IMG/VR virus record: IMGVR_UViG_3300028378_000032
Location: 1-21,697 of that record
Source: a virus
DNA: 21,697 nt
Reading direction: 5' to 3' (one strand)
Positions 14,573-20,069 of the stretch are shown one piece after another (positions within the stretch are counted from its first letter, which is position 1; each line of letters starts with the position of its first letter). The position numbers were made by a program, and so were the translations under genes. A model generated the notes under the pieces. It searched no databases. It worked only from the letters and a program-made list of their open reading frames with translations, and was not told the origin of the DNA.

Positions 14573-14863
14573 ATGAGTAAATATCATTATCCTGACTACA
14601 GTTTAGTCATTGAAAATAGCGAAGGAGATACACGAGTTATCCCTTGTTGTTGTTACGACAGTCTTAACGCACTAATGAGCTTTGCAGTTGCAACACCAGG
14701 AGTACAGCCTATAAAACTTTATAATCGTAAACTAAAGCTTATGCGTAACAAAGAAGAAATACTTCAAAGCGTAATAGACAAAGGAGGAATACTACGTAAT
14801 GTATGTCCTGAGCATAACATTGAACAAATGAAACATATAATAGAATTTACAACTGATAGGTGA
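14573..14863 (+). CDS. Unknown phage protein (96 aa)
   Basis: A 96-residue protein (MSKYHYPDYSLVIENSEGDT start) with a CCC triplet at residues 25-27, a beta-rich first half and a helical second half ending in ITERS-free, charged sequence (FTTDR). A GAGGAG Shine-Dalgarno (14561-14566) sits 6 nt before the ATG and fixes the start. Upstream, TATATAACATTA (14549-14560) recurs before the 139-aa gene and may be part of a promoter or leader. No family recognised. Confidence 0.65.
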   Translation: MSKYHYPDYSLVIENSEGDTRVIPCCCYDSLNALMSFAVATPGVQPIKLYNRKLKLMRNKEEILQSVIDKGGILRNVCPEHNIEQMKHIIEFTTDR

Positions 14864-14894
14864 TTATTATGGACTCTGGATTAATAGTACAAAA

Positions 14895-14951
14895 ATGAGA
14901 CATTTTCACAAATCATTAATTAAACGCTGGAATATAACGGAGGATAAATAA
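14895..14951 (+). CDS. Possible 18-aa leader peptide
   Basis: The frame MRHFHKSLIKRWNITEDK ends in TAA whose last A is the first base of the next gene's ATG (TAATG). Such an overlap is how coupled genes are arranged elsewhere in this phage. It is very short and may be chance; the next gene also has its own GGAGG. Confidence 0.3.
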   Translation: MRHFHKSLIKRWNITEDK

Positions 14952-15193
14952 TGGCACAATTAGCTCTTATTATATCAGTAGTGGCATTAATTATGGTATT
15001 ATTAATGTTTTTGGCTCTTATGAGGTTGATTGAATTGTTGCAGAAGCATATGAAACTTCAAAAAGAAATGAGGAAGCTATTAATGGAGCGTTCTAATTTG
15101 CTTTTTGAACGTATTGATAAGATAAATAACATTAGGCTTGAACTGGTAAGGTTTGAGCTTAAACAACTCATTAATAAATTAATAAGACTATGA
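14951..15193 (+). CDS. Membrane-anchored coiled-coil protein (80 aa)
   Basis: An 80-residue protein: a hydrophobic helix at about residues 3-31 (ALIISVVALIMVLLMFLAL), then a long charged helix (about 32-80) with heptad-like Leu spacing (LLQKHMKLQKEMRKLLMER). It is probably inner-membrane with a cytoplasmic or periplasmic coiled coil. A CGGAGG (14938-14943) precedes the ATG, and its stop overlaps the next gene's start (ATGA). A pair of small coupled membrane genes could be spanin- or holin-like, or superinfection-related; the sequence does not decide. Confidence 0.6.
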   Translation: MAQLALIISVVALIMVLLMFLALMRLIELLQKHMKLQKEMRKLLMERSNLLFERIDKINNIRLELVRFELKQLINKLIRL

Positions 15194-15483
15194 CTAAATC
15201 AGAAAGAACAATTTGGATTGCAATTATTAGTGTACTTATCATATTAATTATTCTCATTATTGAGTTTAATTATGATGTACATACACGAGTTGTCAGGGTA
15301 GAAAGCAGATTAGAAACACCTCAAGGTATGACATGGTATCTTCAAAATGGTGATTCTTTGGACTTTAGCTATGCTCGTCCTGGAGAAATGACCTTAATGG
15401 TTTATTACTATGGACGACTTAGTAATAATTTGTATAAGTATGAAGAACATCCAGCAATGAAATATCAACAGATATTTAACTAA
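15190..15483 (+). CDS. Single-span membrane protein (97 aa)
   Basis: A 97-residue protein with an N-terminal transmembrane helix (about residues 7-25, IWIAIISVLIILIILIIEF) and a soluble C-terminal part of about 70 residues rich in Tyr. No lipobox Cys and no cleavable signal site are evident, so it is likely a bitopic inner-membrane protein with its domain outside. It overlaps the 80-aa gene by 4 nt (ATGA). The two likely work together. No family recognised. Confidence 0.6.
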   Translation: MTKSERTIWIAIISVLIILIILIIEFNYDVHTRVVRVESRLETPQGMTWYLQNGDSLDFSYARPGEMTLMVYYYGRLSNNLYKYEEHPAMKYQQIFN

Positions 15484-15503
15484 TTAGTCAGAATGGCTAA
15501 TAC

Positions 15504-15579
15504 AGGATTCTTGTAGGAAGGAGTCCTAATTCAGAATGAGACTGTAGTCCCTGCAATATGGGATTACGGTCTTTCTTTT
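15504..15579 (+). terminator. Tandem hairpins and terminator after the membrane pair
   Basis: First hairpin: AGGATTC (15504-15510) with GAGTCCT (15521-15527), one G-T pair. Second: GACTGTAGTCCC (15540-15551) with GGGATTACGGTC (15560-15571), a 12-bp stem with G-T pairs, followed by TTTCTTTT. The second is a good intrinsic terminator. Confidence 0.75.
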
Positions 15580-15593
15580 AATTATATAACATT

Positions 15594-16013
15594 ATGGAAC
15601 TTAAAAATGCATTAAAACACTTAATGTCTGCAAGTACAAGTAACAATGATTTAACTAAAAATGACGTAAAAGAAAAATTAGAGAGTTTATGGACCAAGTA
15701 CCCTAAAGAAATGAACACTTGGGTAGAAGCATTACGTTCTAGGAAGTATGAACAAGGAAAGAGTAGATTATACAATTCTCTTAATTATACATACTGTTGT
15801 TTAGGTGTAGTGGCTCGTTGTCAAGGATTATTACAAAATGATATTCAAAAAGTATTTTTTTTATATAATTTGGATTTAGAGTTTGAAGACTATCCTATGA
15901 TTGTTTCATTTGATAAGGAGCTTCAGCGTAGATTTGCAAAACTTAATGATAGAAAAGAGCTTGATTTTAATACTATTGCAGACATACTATCTGCATTTAA
16001 TCCCAACTCTTAA
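15594..16013 (+). CDS. Conserved-type phage protein of unknown function (139 aa)
   Basis: A 139-residue protein. The segment WVEALRSRKYEQGKSRLYNS followed by YCCLGVVA (about residues 43-77) is a pattern I know from many uncharacterised phage proteins (W-x-x-A-L-R-S-x-x-Y-x-Q-x-x ... C-C-L-G-V). The second half ends in LNDRKELDFNTIADIL, also typical of that group. Function is unknown; the family seems to be cytosolic. The leader TATATAACATTA touches the ATG, with no Shine-Dalgarno. Confidence 0.7.
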   Translation: MELKNALKHLMSASTSNNDLTKNDVKEKLESLWTKYPKEMNTWVEALRSRKYEQGKSRLYNSLNYTYCCLGVVARCQGLLQNDIQKVFFLYNLDLEFEDYPMIVSFDKELQRRFAKLNDRKELDFNTIADILSAFNPNS

Positions 16014-16024
16014 CCAGTAAACCA

Positions 16025-16123
16025 ATGACAGAAGAACAATTAGCGTACTTGTACCCTGAAATGTATGATGAGGGTGATCCTCATGAGCTGAGTATTGTAG
16101 ATAATTTACCAGCCGAACAATAA
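16025..16123 (+). CDS. Small acidic protein (32 aa)
   Basis: A 32-residue frame, MTEEQLAYLYPEMYDEGDPH at the start, strongly acidic. It begins 11 nt after the 139-aa gene and is closed by a terminator 9 nt after its stop, so it belongs to that transcript. No family recognised. Confidence 0.45.
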   Translation: MTEEQLAYLYPEMYDEGDPHELSIVDNLPAEQ

Positions 16124-16132
16124 ACCTGTATT

Positions 16133-16163
16133 CAACAGAAGTGGAATATCTTCTGTTGTTTTT
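16133..16163 (+). terminator. Terminator after the 32-aa gene
   Basis: CAACAGAAG (16133-16141) and CTTCTGTTG (16150-16158) are perfect 9-bp arms with an 8-nt loop, followed by TTTTT. Confidence 0.85.
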
Positions 16164-16174
16164 ATTAACATTTA

Positions 16175-16327
16175 ATGGATAGAATCATGATTATTTTAAG
16201 AGATATAGTAATAGTTGTTTTCGTAATGGTATGTGTTGTACTTCTATGTAATTTGTTAAGAATTGATGCCACGATAGGTGTTTTTGGTGTTATAATTCTT
16301 GCCATTTTAGGAGTATTTAGTAAATAG
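16175..16327 (+). CDS. Two-span small membrane protein (50 aa)
   Basis: A 50-residue frame with two hydrophobic segments: about 10-28 (DIVIVVFVMVCVVLLCNLL) and about 32-48 (ATIGVFGVIILAILGVF), separated by Arg-Ile-Asp. It starts 12 nt after a terminator. Size and two helices fit a holin-like or other small membrane toxin-type protein, but no family is recognised. An inner start at the second Met (residue 5) is also possible. Confidence 0.5.
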   Translation: MDRIMIILRDIVIVVFVMVCVVLLCNLLRIDATIGVFGVIILAILGVFSK

Positions 16328-16341
16328 TTTGGATTAAGAGT

Positions 16342-16375
16342 CATCCATCTGTGCTGTAAAAAGCATGGGTGGATG
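16342..16375 (+). ncRNA. 14-bp hairpin of unknown role
   Basis: CATCCATCTGTGCT (16342-16355) pairs along its whole length with AGCATGGGTGGATG (16362-16375), counting four G-T pairs, with loop GTAAAA. G-T pairs form in RNA only on this strand, so the structure is likely at the RNA level. No T run follows, so it is not an ordinary terminator. It lies 81 nt before the next start codon. Confidence 0.45.
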
Positions 16376-16455
16376 TAATGTAGCCACTGGCAGTCACAAG
16401 CCTGCATAAATACAGAGTGATAATTTATCTAAAACATTTAAAATCAATTAATATC

Positions 16456-16959
16456 ATGGATAATCGAATAAAAGAACTATCTCCAATCGTAGAAGTAATT
16501 GGACGACGTGCAACAGATCCAAGTGGTGACCCTCTTGTAGACAAGAATGGTAATCACTTTGTAACTTTGCGTCTTCAGGGACTCACAGAAACAGAGAAAG
16601 TAATTGGTGGTAAGAAGTACACGGTCAAAGGTCGCGGTAAGCAGATTTCAATGAACCAGTGGGAAGAATCTTATTTGCCATCATTAGATACTGACCCTTT
16701 CTTCAATAGTCAAGTAGGTGATATGCTCGATATAGGAATATTTCGTGCAGATGTGAAGCCTTACGACATCACTGATGAAGAAACTGGGGAAATACGAGAA
16801 GTAGAAAGCTATACATTTCCAGTAATTGCAGGAGACAATCCCAAAACTATCCTGGAAAATGCTGATCGTGAATTAGCAGAGGAAGATGTTTCTACTGCTA
16901 CTGCAGTCAGTCAGGAAGAAGCTGCTGCTGTTGAACAAGACTTCAATATTGCTGAATAA
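16456..16959 (+). CDS. Possible ssDNA-binding-type protein (167 aa)
   Basis: A 167-residue protein (MDNRIKELSPIVEVIGRRAT start). The frame opens 13 codons earlier with GTG, but the ATG at 16456 starts the protein-like sequence. A beta-rich core (NHFVTLRLQGLTE and GDMLDIGIFRADVKPY) is followed by a disordered Ala/Glu-rich linker and an acidic end (VEQDFNIAE). A beta-barrel-like core plus acidic C-terminal tip is the layout of SSB proteins, whose tip recruits replication partners. The match is architectural only. Confidence 0.6.
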   Translation: MDNRIKELSPIVEVIGRRATDPSGDPLVDKNGNHFVTLRLQGLTETEKVIGGKKYTVKGRGKQISMNQWEESYLPSLDTDPFFNSQVGDMLDIGIFRADVKPYDITDEETGEIREVESYTFPVIAGDNPKTILENADRELAEEDVSTATAVSQEEAAAVEQDFNIAE

Positions 16960-16970
16960 GCCCGACAAAA

Positions 16971-17003
16971 GGTATGAGAGTTGATAGCTCTCATATCTTT
17001 TAT
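16971..17003 (+). terminator. Terminator after the SSB-like gene
   Basis: TATGAGAG (16973-16980) and CTCTCATA (16988-16995) form a perfect 8-bp stem followed by a T-rich stretch (TCTTTTATTTT). Confidence 0.75.
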
Positions 17004-17023
17004 TTTAACGTATAGGTATATGG

Positions 17024-17051
17024 TTTGTGCCTTTTGAAAAACGAACCTTTG
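17024..17051 (+). promoter_or_regulatory. Possible Bacteroidetes-type promoter
   Basis: TTTG (17024-17027) and AACCTTTG (17044-17051) resemble the TTTG (-33) and TAnnTTTG (-7) boxes, with a spacing slightly short of usual and one mismatch in the -7 box. It follows a terminator and lies 36 nt before the 86-aa gene. Confidence 0.25.
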
Positions 17052-17087
17052 AATTAAACACATAACTAATAATTAAATTAAATACAG

Positions 17088-17348
17088 ATGAAAACTTTTA
17101 AAGATTTAGAATTTACGCCACACCCAATAGGTAACGGCTTGCAAGCAACTATGAATTTTGATAATGATTACGGTGTTAGTGTTGTGAAATTTAATGGCTC
17201 TTATGGGTTTAACAGAGACTTATGGGAAGTAGCTATACTTTATAAAGACGGACTTACTTACAACACGGATATAACAGACGATGTTCTTGGATACCAAACA
17301 GACCAAGACGTTACCGATGTTATGAAGAAAGTACAAGCTTTAATTTAA
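17088..17348 (+). CDS. Small conserved-type phage protein (86 aa)
   Basis: An 86-residue protein. The opening (TFKDLEFTPHPIGNGLQATM) and GVSVVKFNGSYG resemble a group of short phage and prophage proteins of unknown role that begin with T-F-x-D-L-x-F-x-P-H. It looks like a compact beta-rich fold with a C-terminal helix. It follows the possible promoter at 17024-17051. Function unknown. Confidence 0.7.
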   Translation: MKTFKDLEFTPHPIGNGLQATMNFDNDYGVSVVKFNGSYGFNRDLWEVAILYKDGLTYNTDITDDVLGYQTDQDVTDVMKKVQALI

Positions 17349-17350
17349 TT

Positions 17351-17416
17351 ATGGCATTAGAAGCACAAAACTTTGATACAGCACGGAATTTAGGCATAAA
17401 CTATATACCGTGTTAG
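17351..17416 (+). CDS. Possible 21-aa peptide
   Basis: The frame MALEAQNFDTARNLGINYIPC begins 2 nt after the 86-aa gene's stop and is plausible as a coupled small gene, but it is short and has no other support. Confidence 0.25.
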   Translation: MALEAQNFDTARNLGINYIPC

Positions 17417-17503
17417 TATCATCGTTTTAATGTGTGCTAACGTCTATTGTAAGGAGTAGTTGCGCCAACCAAAATATTAATAACTCTTAATACAGGAGAT
17501 AGT

Positions 17504-17620
17504 ATGTCTACAACTAAAAAACAAATTTATTCGTCTTTAACAACCAGATGTGTGTTTATTCAGCCACGTAAGTCTGAGTTGAAAGCATTTAATTATAATC
17601 CAACAACTAAACATTTATGA
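17504..17620 (+). CDS. Small basic protein (38 aa)
   Basis: A 38-residue frame (MSTTKKQIYSSLTTRCVFIQ start), basic and Thr/Ser-rich. An AGGAG lies 5 nt before its ATG, and its stop overlaps the start of the 99-aa gene (ATGA), the arrangement of coupled genes. No family recognised. Confidence 0.5.
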   Translation: MSTTKKQIYSSLTTRCVFIQPRKSELKAFNYNPTTKHL

Positions 17621-17916
17621 AATATGCGATCTCATACAGTAAACCGCATAGTACACGAGTTCGTCGTACTCGGTTTGTAGGAAAGAATATGGCTAAGCGT
17701 AAGCGAGTGTCATTGAAACAGCGTGGTTTTGAAACCAGCATTATTCCTCGAACTGAACTCGAAGAACAACCAAAAGACTTGAAAGCGACTGTTAATCCTC
17801 GTCAATTTAATTCGGGGATGTTATGGCGTTTCGTTCCTAAATATCATAAAGGTGAATACCTTGATTTGATATGTATCAAAAATGGAAAAAATAAGGCGTT
17901 GCATAACTTGCCTTAG
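17617..17916 (+). CDS. Basic unknown protein (99 aa)
   Basis: A 99-residue, strongly basic protein. The first half is Arg/Lys-rich (STRVRRTRFVGKNMAKRKRV, about residues 12-31), suggesting nucleic-acid binding, and the second half is more hydrophobic with Tyr and Trp (FNSGMLWRFVPKYHKGEYLD). It overlaps the 38-aa gene by 4 nt and ends before a terminator. No family recognised. Confidence 0.6.
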   Translation: MKYAISYSKPHSTRVRRTRFVGKNMAKRKRVSLKQRGFETSIIPRTELEEQPKDLKATVNPRQFNSGMLWRFVPKYHKGEYLDLICIKNGKNKALHNLP

Positions 17917-17933
17917 ATTGGATACGGGAGAAT

Positions 17934-17966
17934 GATGCACCTGAGATATGGTGTATCACTTTTTTA
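17934..17966 (+). terminator. Terminator after the 99-aa gene
   Basis: GATGCACC (17934-17941) pairs with GGTGTATC (17950-17957) with one G-T pair, followed by AC and a run of six or more T. Confidence 0.75.
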
Positions 17967-18252
17967 TTCCAAAATATGACAGACTTACAGGAATTGAAAT
18001 GAATGTTTACGTTGATATTTTCACCGTGAAGCATTATTTTCATGAACTGCTCTCCTCTTCAGGGATGGAGAATCCGCTTTGAGGGACCAATAGGTTAGTT
18101 AGAAGCGCAGAAGTCGGTTTGTAGGATTCACCAATTACATAGAATCTGAGTTTTCACCGATAGCAGTCAAAATACTTATTGAGTGAACGCATGTTATGGG
18201 CTAAATACTGGACATGTATAAGACAATAAGCTAATTATTATGTGTGAATTAA
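17967..18252. other. Intergenic stretch with a nested hairpin, no convincing gene
   Basis: About 286 bp without a convincing gene. GAATCC (18070-18075) pairs with GGATTC (18124-18129). Inside are GCTTT (18076-18080) with GAAGC and ACC-AATA-GGT, so a branched RNA structure is possible. Two tiny coupled frames (17976-18002, 8 aa; 17999-18082, 27 aa, MNVYVDIFTVKHYFHELL start) exist but lack support. Base composition is less AT-rich here than in the small genes around. It may be a remnant of an insertion or an unrecognised structured RNA. Confidence 0.4.
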
Positions 18253-18693
18253 TTGTTTCACAGGGGCTTTCTATGTCTCGTAACACAGTTACTCGCCAAT
18301 TGCCTTCGGCAAATTATTAATATTGAACTTCAACCAGGAAAAACTATATTCCAGACAAAAGATAGTGACTATTATGATGATGATTTAAACATTGCTCAAA
18401 AGTTGATTCATCTAAGCGAGAATGCAGAAAATAGAAATATTGAGTTTAATTTGTCTTTTACTCATTTTAAGAAAGAGTTAGCTCGTAAATTCTGTCCATA
18501 TACAGGCAGACAATTAATAGCTACTGGACAAGACAAAAGAACTGTTGAACGTATTGATAGTTCTTTAGGCTATACTGATGACAATGTAATTGTTATTAGT
18601 CATCAAGCTAACATGGCCAAGGGAAACCTAAGTTATAAGGAAGTAAAAAAGATGTACCAGTTTCTTAAACGGTACCACGAGAAACTACTGTGA
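18253..18693 (+). CDS. HNH-type endonuclease, free-standing, start uncertain
   Basis: A frame of 146 residues. CPYTGRQL (about 81-88), VERID and LGYTDDNVIVISHQANMAKGN form the compact HNH-like fold seen in many phage homing endonucleases (C-P-Y-T-G ... E-R-I-D ... G-Y-x-x-x-N). Only a TTG start at 18253 opens the frame; no in-frame ATG precedes the domain. A separate ATG frame (18273-18320) ends in TAA at the point where the long frame becomes protein-like, so the 5' end may be frameshifted or start elsewhere. A GCC-TTC-GGC hairpin lies there. The gene stops 6 nt before the tmRNA, so it may mobilise that locus. Confidence 0.65.
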   Translation: MFHRGFLCLVTQLLANCLRQIINIELQPGKTIFQTKDSDYYDDDLNIAQKLIHLSENAENRNIEFNLSFTHFKKELARKFCPYTGRQLIATGQDKRTVERIDSSLGYTDDNVIVISHQANMAKGNLSYKEVKKMYQFLKRYHEKLL

Positions 18694-19070
18694 ATAAATG
18701 GGGGTGTCTTGGATTCGACAGGCTTACAGACGTCGGACACTATGACTCAAGCGTGAGTGCTTGTAAATCAACTCGACAACCATGTTAAATGGCAAAAATA
18801 AAGTTGCTGGCTTCATAGGTCAGCCTAAGAAAATGAAAGCAGCTGCGTAGTCAGTTTGTTTTCCTCTTTAGTTCGTGAACCACCTACGTTCTAAAGAGTA
18901 TACGGTGTGGGAACCTGTTATCATACAGTAAAAATGATGATCACGGACGCTGATAATAACAAAGCCCTCTATCATATTTTCAGCCGAACTGATTTAAAAG
19001 AATTACTACTTGATTGAGGCTATAGTCATATACGTAGAAGAAAGACGAAGATCTGGACCGGGGTTCGACT

Positions 19071-19807
19071 CAAAGGGTCACTATATAGGTAACTATATAG
19101 ATAAAAATTGGATGAATTGCTGGAAGGCTAAGTATTTATATAAGTATATGCTAATCAGCAGCGAAGTCGTGAGTACACTCACGAAACGTTCAGAGACTAC
19201 TGGAGAACTTTAGAGTTCTTAATTACCAGCTAGAGCGTCCAACTCCTCGCTAAGAGGATGATGATATAGTCCGTAATCTCTCGGAAACGGGAGGCAAATC
19301 AGAAAGTTTACCACGATCAGCTAATCTATGATGATTAAGGCACAAAACTGTTAAGTTTTTTAGTGAGTTATTACCTCCTTCTTTTCTAGGAGTTATATGA
19401 TGGATATCACATTGATCTTCATTCCAACCGCATATAAAACATGACAGGTTTTTGTCTGTGCTAATTTTCAAGGCTTTATAAACCTTTCGCTGAATACGTG
19501 GACGCTGATTTGATAATTTATTATTTCTGTAATGCCTTGATTTGCATTTACCAGAACAGAACTTTGCATTGTGTGCTTTTGTAGTAAATTTATTTTTACA
19601 AACTACACAATCCTTTATTACTGTTTTTCTGCCGTCATTTCTATTTTTTGCCGCGCAGCTTCTGGAACAAAATTTAGCATTACCTCTATTAAGCTCCTTT
19701 ATAGGAGCCAAAAAATTACTGCCACACCAATCACAAATTGTTGTTTTATGTTTCATAAGATAATATATAAACGGTGGGCATGAGAAATAAATAAATTATA
19801 ACATTAG
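19071..19807 (+). mobile_element. Group I intron in the tmRNA T-loop
   Basis: A 737-nt intron. The 5' splice site follows exon GACT, and GACTC-AAA-GGGTC gives P1 with the U-G pair at the cut site. The last intron base is G19807 (omega-G). Core elements are seen in order: P (AATTGCTGG, 19115-19123), Q (AATCAGCAGCGAAG, 19153-19166), R (GTTCAGAGACTA, 19188-19199) and S (GATATAGTCC, 19263-19272), with GACTA/TAGTC forming P7. Removing it rejoins exons into a perfect T-arm. Group I introns self-splice using guanosine. The 3' part carries an antisense HNH gene. The exact splice sites are inferred from pairing. Confidence 0.9.
19250..19756 (-). CDS. HNH homing endonuclease, antisense inside the intron (168 aa)
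   Basis: A 168-residue protein in two parts. Residues 1-80 hold two zinc-finger-like modules (CDWCGSNF...CSRSC and CVVCKNKF...CSGKC). Residues about 110-155 form the HNH domain: CFICG, then CDIHHITPRKEGGNN and LCLNHH, with HH and the final His as catalytic and metal ligands. Such enzymes cut intron-less alleles so that repair copies the intron. It is encoded opposite to the tmRNA, and its last codons (ERLRTISSSS, stop at 19250) run across the intron's P7/P8 strands. Sharing bases between protein tail and ribozyme core is a tight constraint. It needs its own promoter on the minus strand. Confidence 0.9.
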   Translation of the reverse strand: MKHKTTICDWCGSNFLAPIKELNRGNAKFCSRSCAAKNRNDGRKTVIKDCVVCKNKFTTKAHNAKFCSGKCKSRHYRNNKLSNQRPRIQRKVYKALKISTDKNLSCFICGWNEDQCDIHHITPRKEGGNNSLKNLTVLCLNHHRLADRGKLSDLPPVSERLRTISSSS

Positions 19808-19824
19808 CCCCGCACCTCCACTAT

Positions 19825-19911
19825 GAAGAAATAATAAAAAGGTTGAAAAAAAAGAACTTAATTGAACGTATTGGTTCTGCAAGAGGCGGAAAATGGAAAT
19901 TAAAGATTTAA
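19825..19911 (+). pseudogene. C-terminal fragment of a winged-helix protein
   Basis: Directly after the tmRNA 3' end an open frame reads EEIIKRLKKKNLIERIGSAR, then GGKWKLKI and TAA. The phrase K-x-L-I-E-R-I-G-S-x-x-G-G-x-W-K is the typical end of the winged-helix domain of AlbA/Fic-type chromosomal regulators in Bacteroidetes. No start codon or upstream part is present, so this is a remnant of a host-type gene, truncated at the tmRNA boundary. Family naming is from memory. Confidence 0.6.
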
Positions 19912-19926
19912 GGATATTCTAAAAAA

Positions 19927-20040
19927 ATGATAAGTAAACAAAAAATATGGCTTTCCTCCCCACACATGGGTGGAGAAGAACAAAAATTTGTAAATGAAGC
20001 ATTTGAAACCAATTGGATTGCTCCCTTCGGGGAGTCTTAG
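19927..20040 (+). pseudogene. N-terminal fragment of a DegT/DnrJ/EryC1/StrS aminotransferase
   Basis: The 37-codon frame begins MISKQKIWLSSPHMGGEEQK, a near-standard opening of sugar aminotransferases of the DegT/DnrJ/EryC1/StrS family, and continues to ETNWIAP, where family members go on with L-G-P. Here it diverges into FGES and a TAG within a CTCCCTTCGGGGAG hairpin. Full-length members have about 370-390 residues, so over 90% is missing. The PLP-binding Lys is absent, so it cannot be active. It looks like chromosomal DNA brought in with the tmRNA, cut off at a recombination point. Confidence 0.8.
20021..20031. repeat. CTCCCTTCGGG repeat, left copy (in a UUCG hairpin)
   Basis: CTCCC-TTCG-GGGAG (20021-20034) makes a 5-bp stem closed by a stable UUCG loop. 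The first 11 bases recur exactly at 20615-20625, on the far side of the 174-aa gene. The aminotransferase fragment loses its similarity at this repeat. Confidence 0.5.
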
Positions 20041-20069
20041 ACTAAACACCAACAATTCGGAGGATAGTC

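Larger units (their letters stand above)
18700..19820 (+). ncRNA. ssrA: Transfer-messenger RNA (tmRNA), split by a group I intron
   Basis: 5' exon 18700-19070 (371 nt) plus 3' exon 19808-19820 (13 nt) gives a 384-nt tmRNA. GGGGGTG (18700-18706) pairs with CACCTCC (19813-19819) as the acceptor stem, followed by discriminator A and no encoded CCA (CTA instead). GGATTCGAC after the stem is the tmRNA D-loop signature. CGGGG (19059-19063) pairs with CCCCG (19808-19812) as the T-stem around TTCGACT. CAGACGTC pairs with GACGAAGATCTG for helix 2, and CTCTTTAG/CTAAAGAG (18864-18871, 18891-18898) is a pseudoknot stem. tmRNA frees stalled ribosomes and tags the product. The tag frame runs 18791-18850 from a GGC resume codon to TAG: GKNKVAGFIGQPKKMKAAA. 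The glycine resume codon is the Bacteroidetes style. Confidence 0.92.

Noticed and set aside
17967-18252. IS200/IS605-type end or retroelement RNA
   Set aside because: The hairpin near 18045-18070 vaguely recalls such ends, but no transposase, TnpB or reverse transcriptase gene is nearby.
18792-18818. Alternative tmRNA tag from the GCA codon (AKIKLLAS)
   Set aside because: The GGC frame begins with Gly as in Bacteroidetes tags and ends in GCT GCG TAG, like their usual ends. The GCA frame is kept only as a test in the finding on the tag.
19542-19783. Plus-strand frames in the 3' half of the intron
   Set aside because: They are antisense to the HNH gene, whose zinc and HNH motifs are intact on the minus strand.
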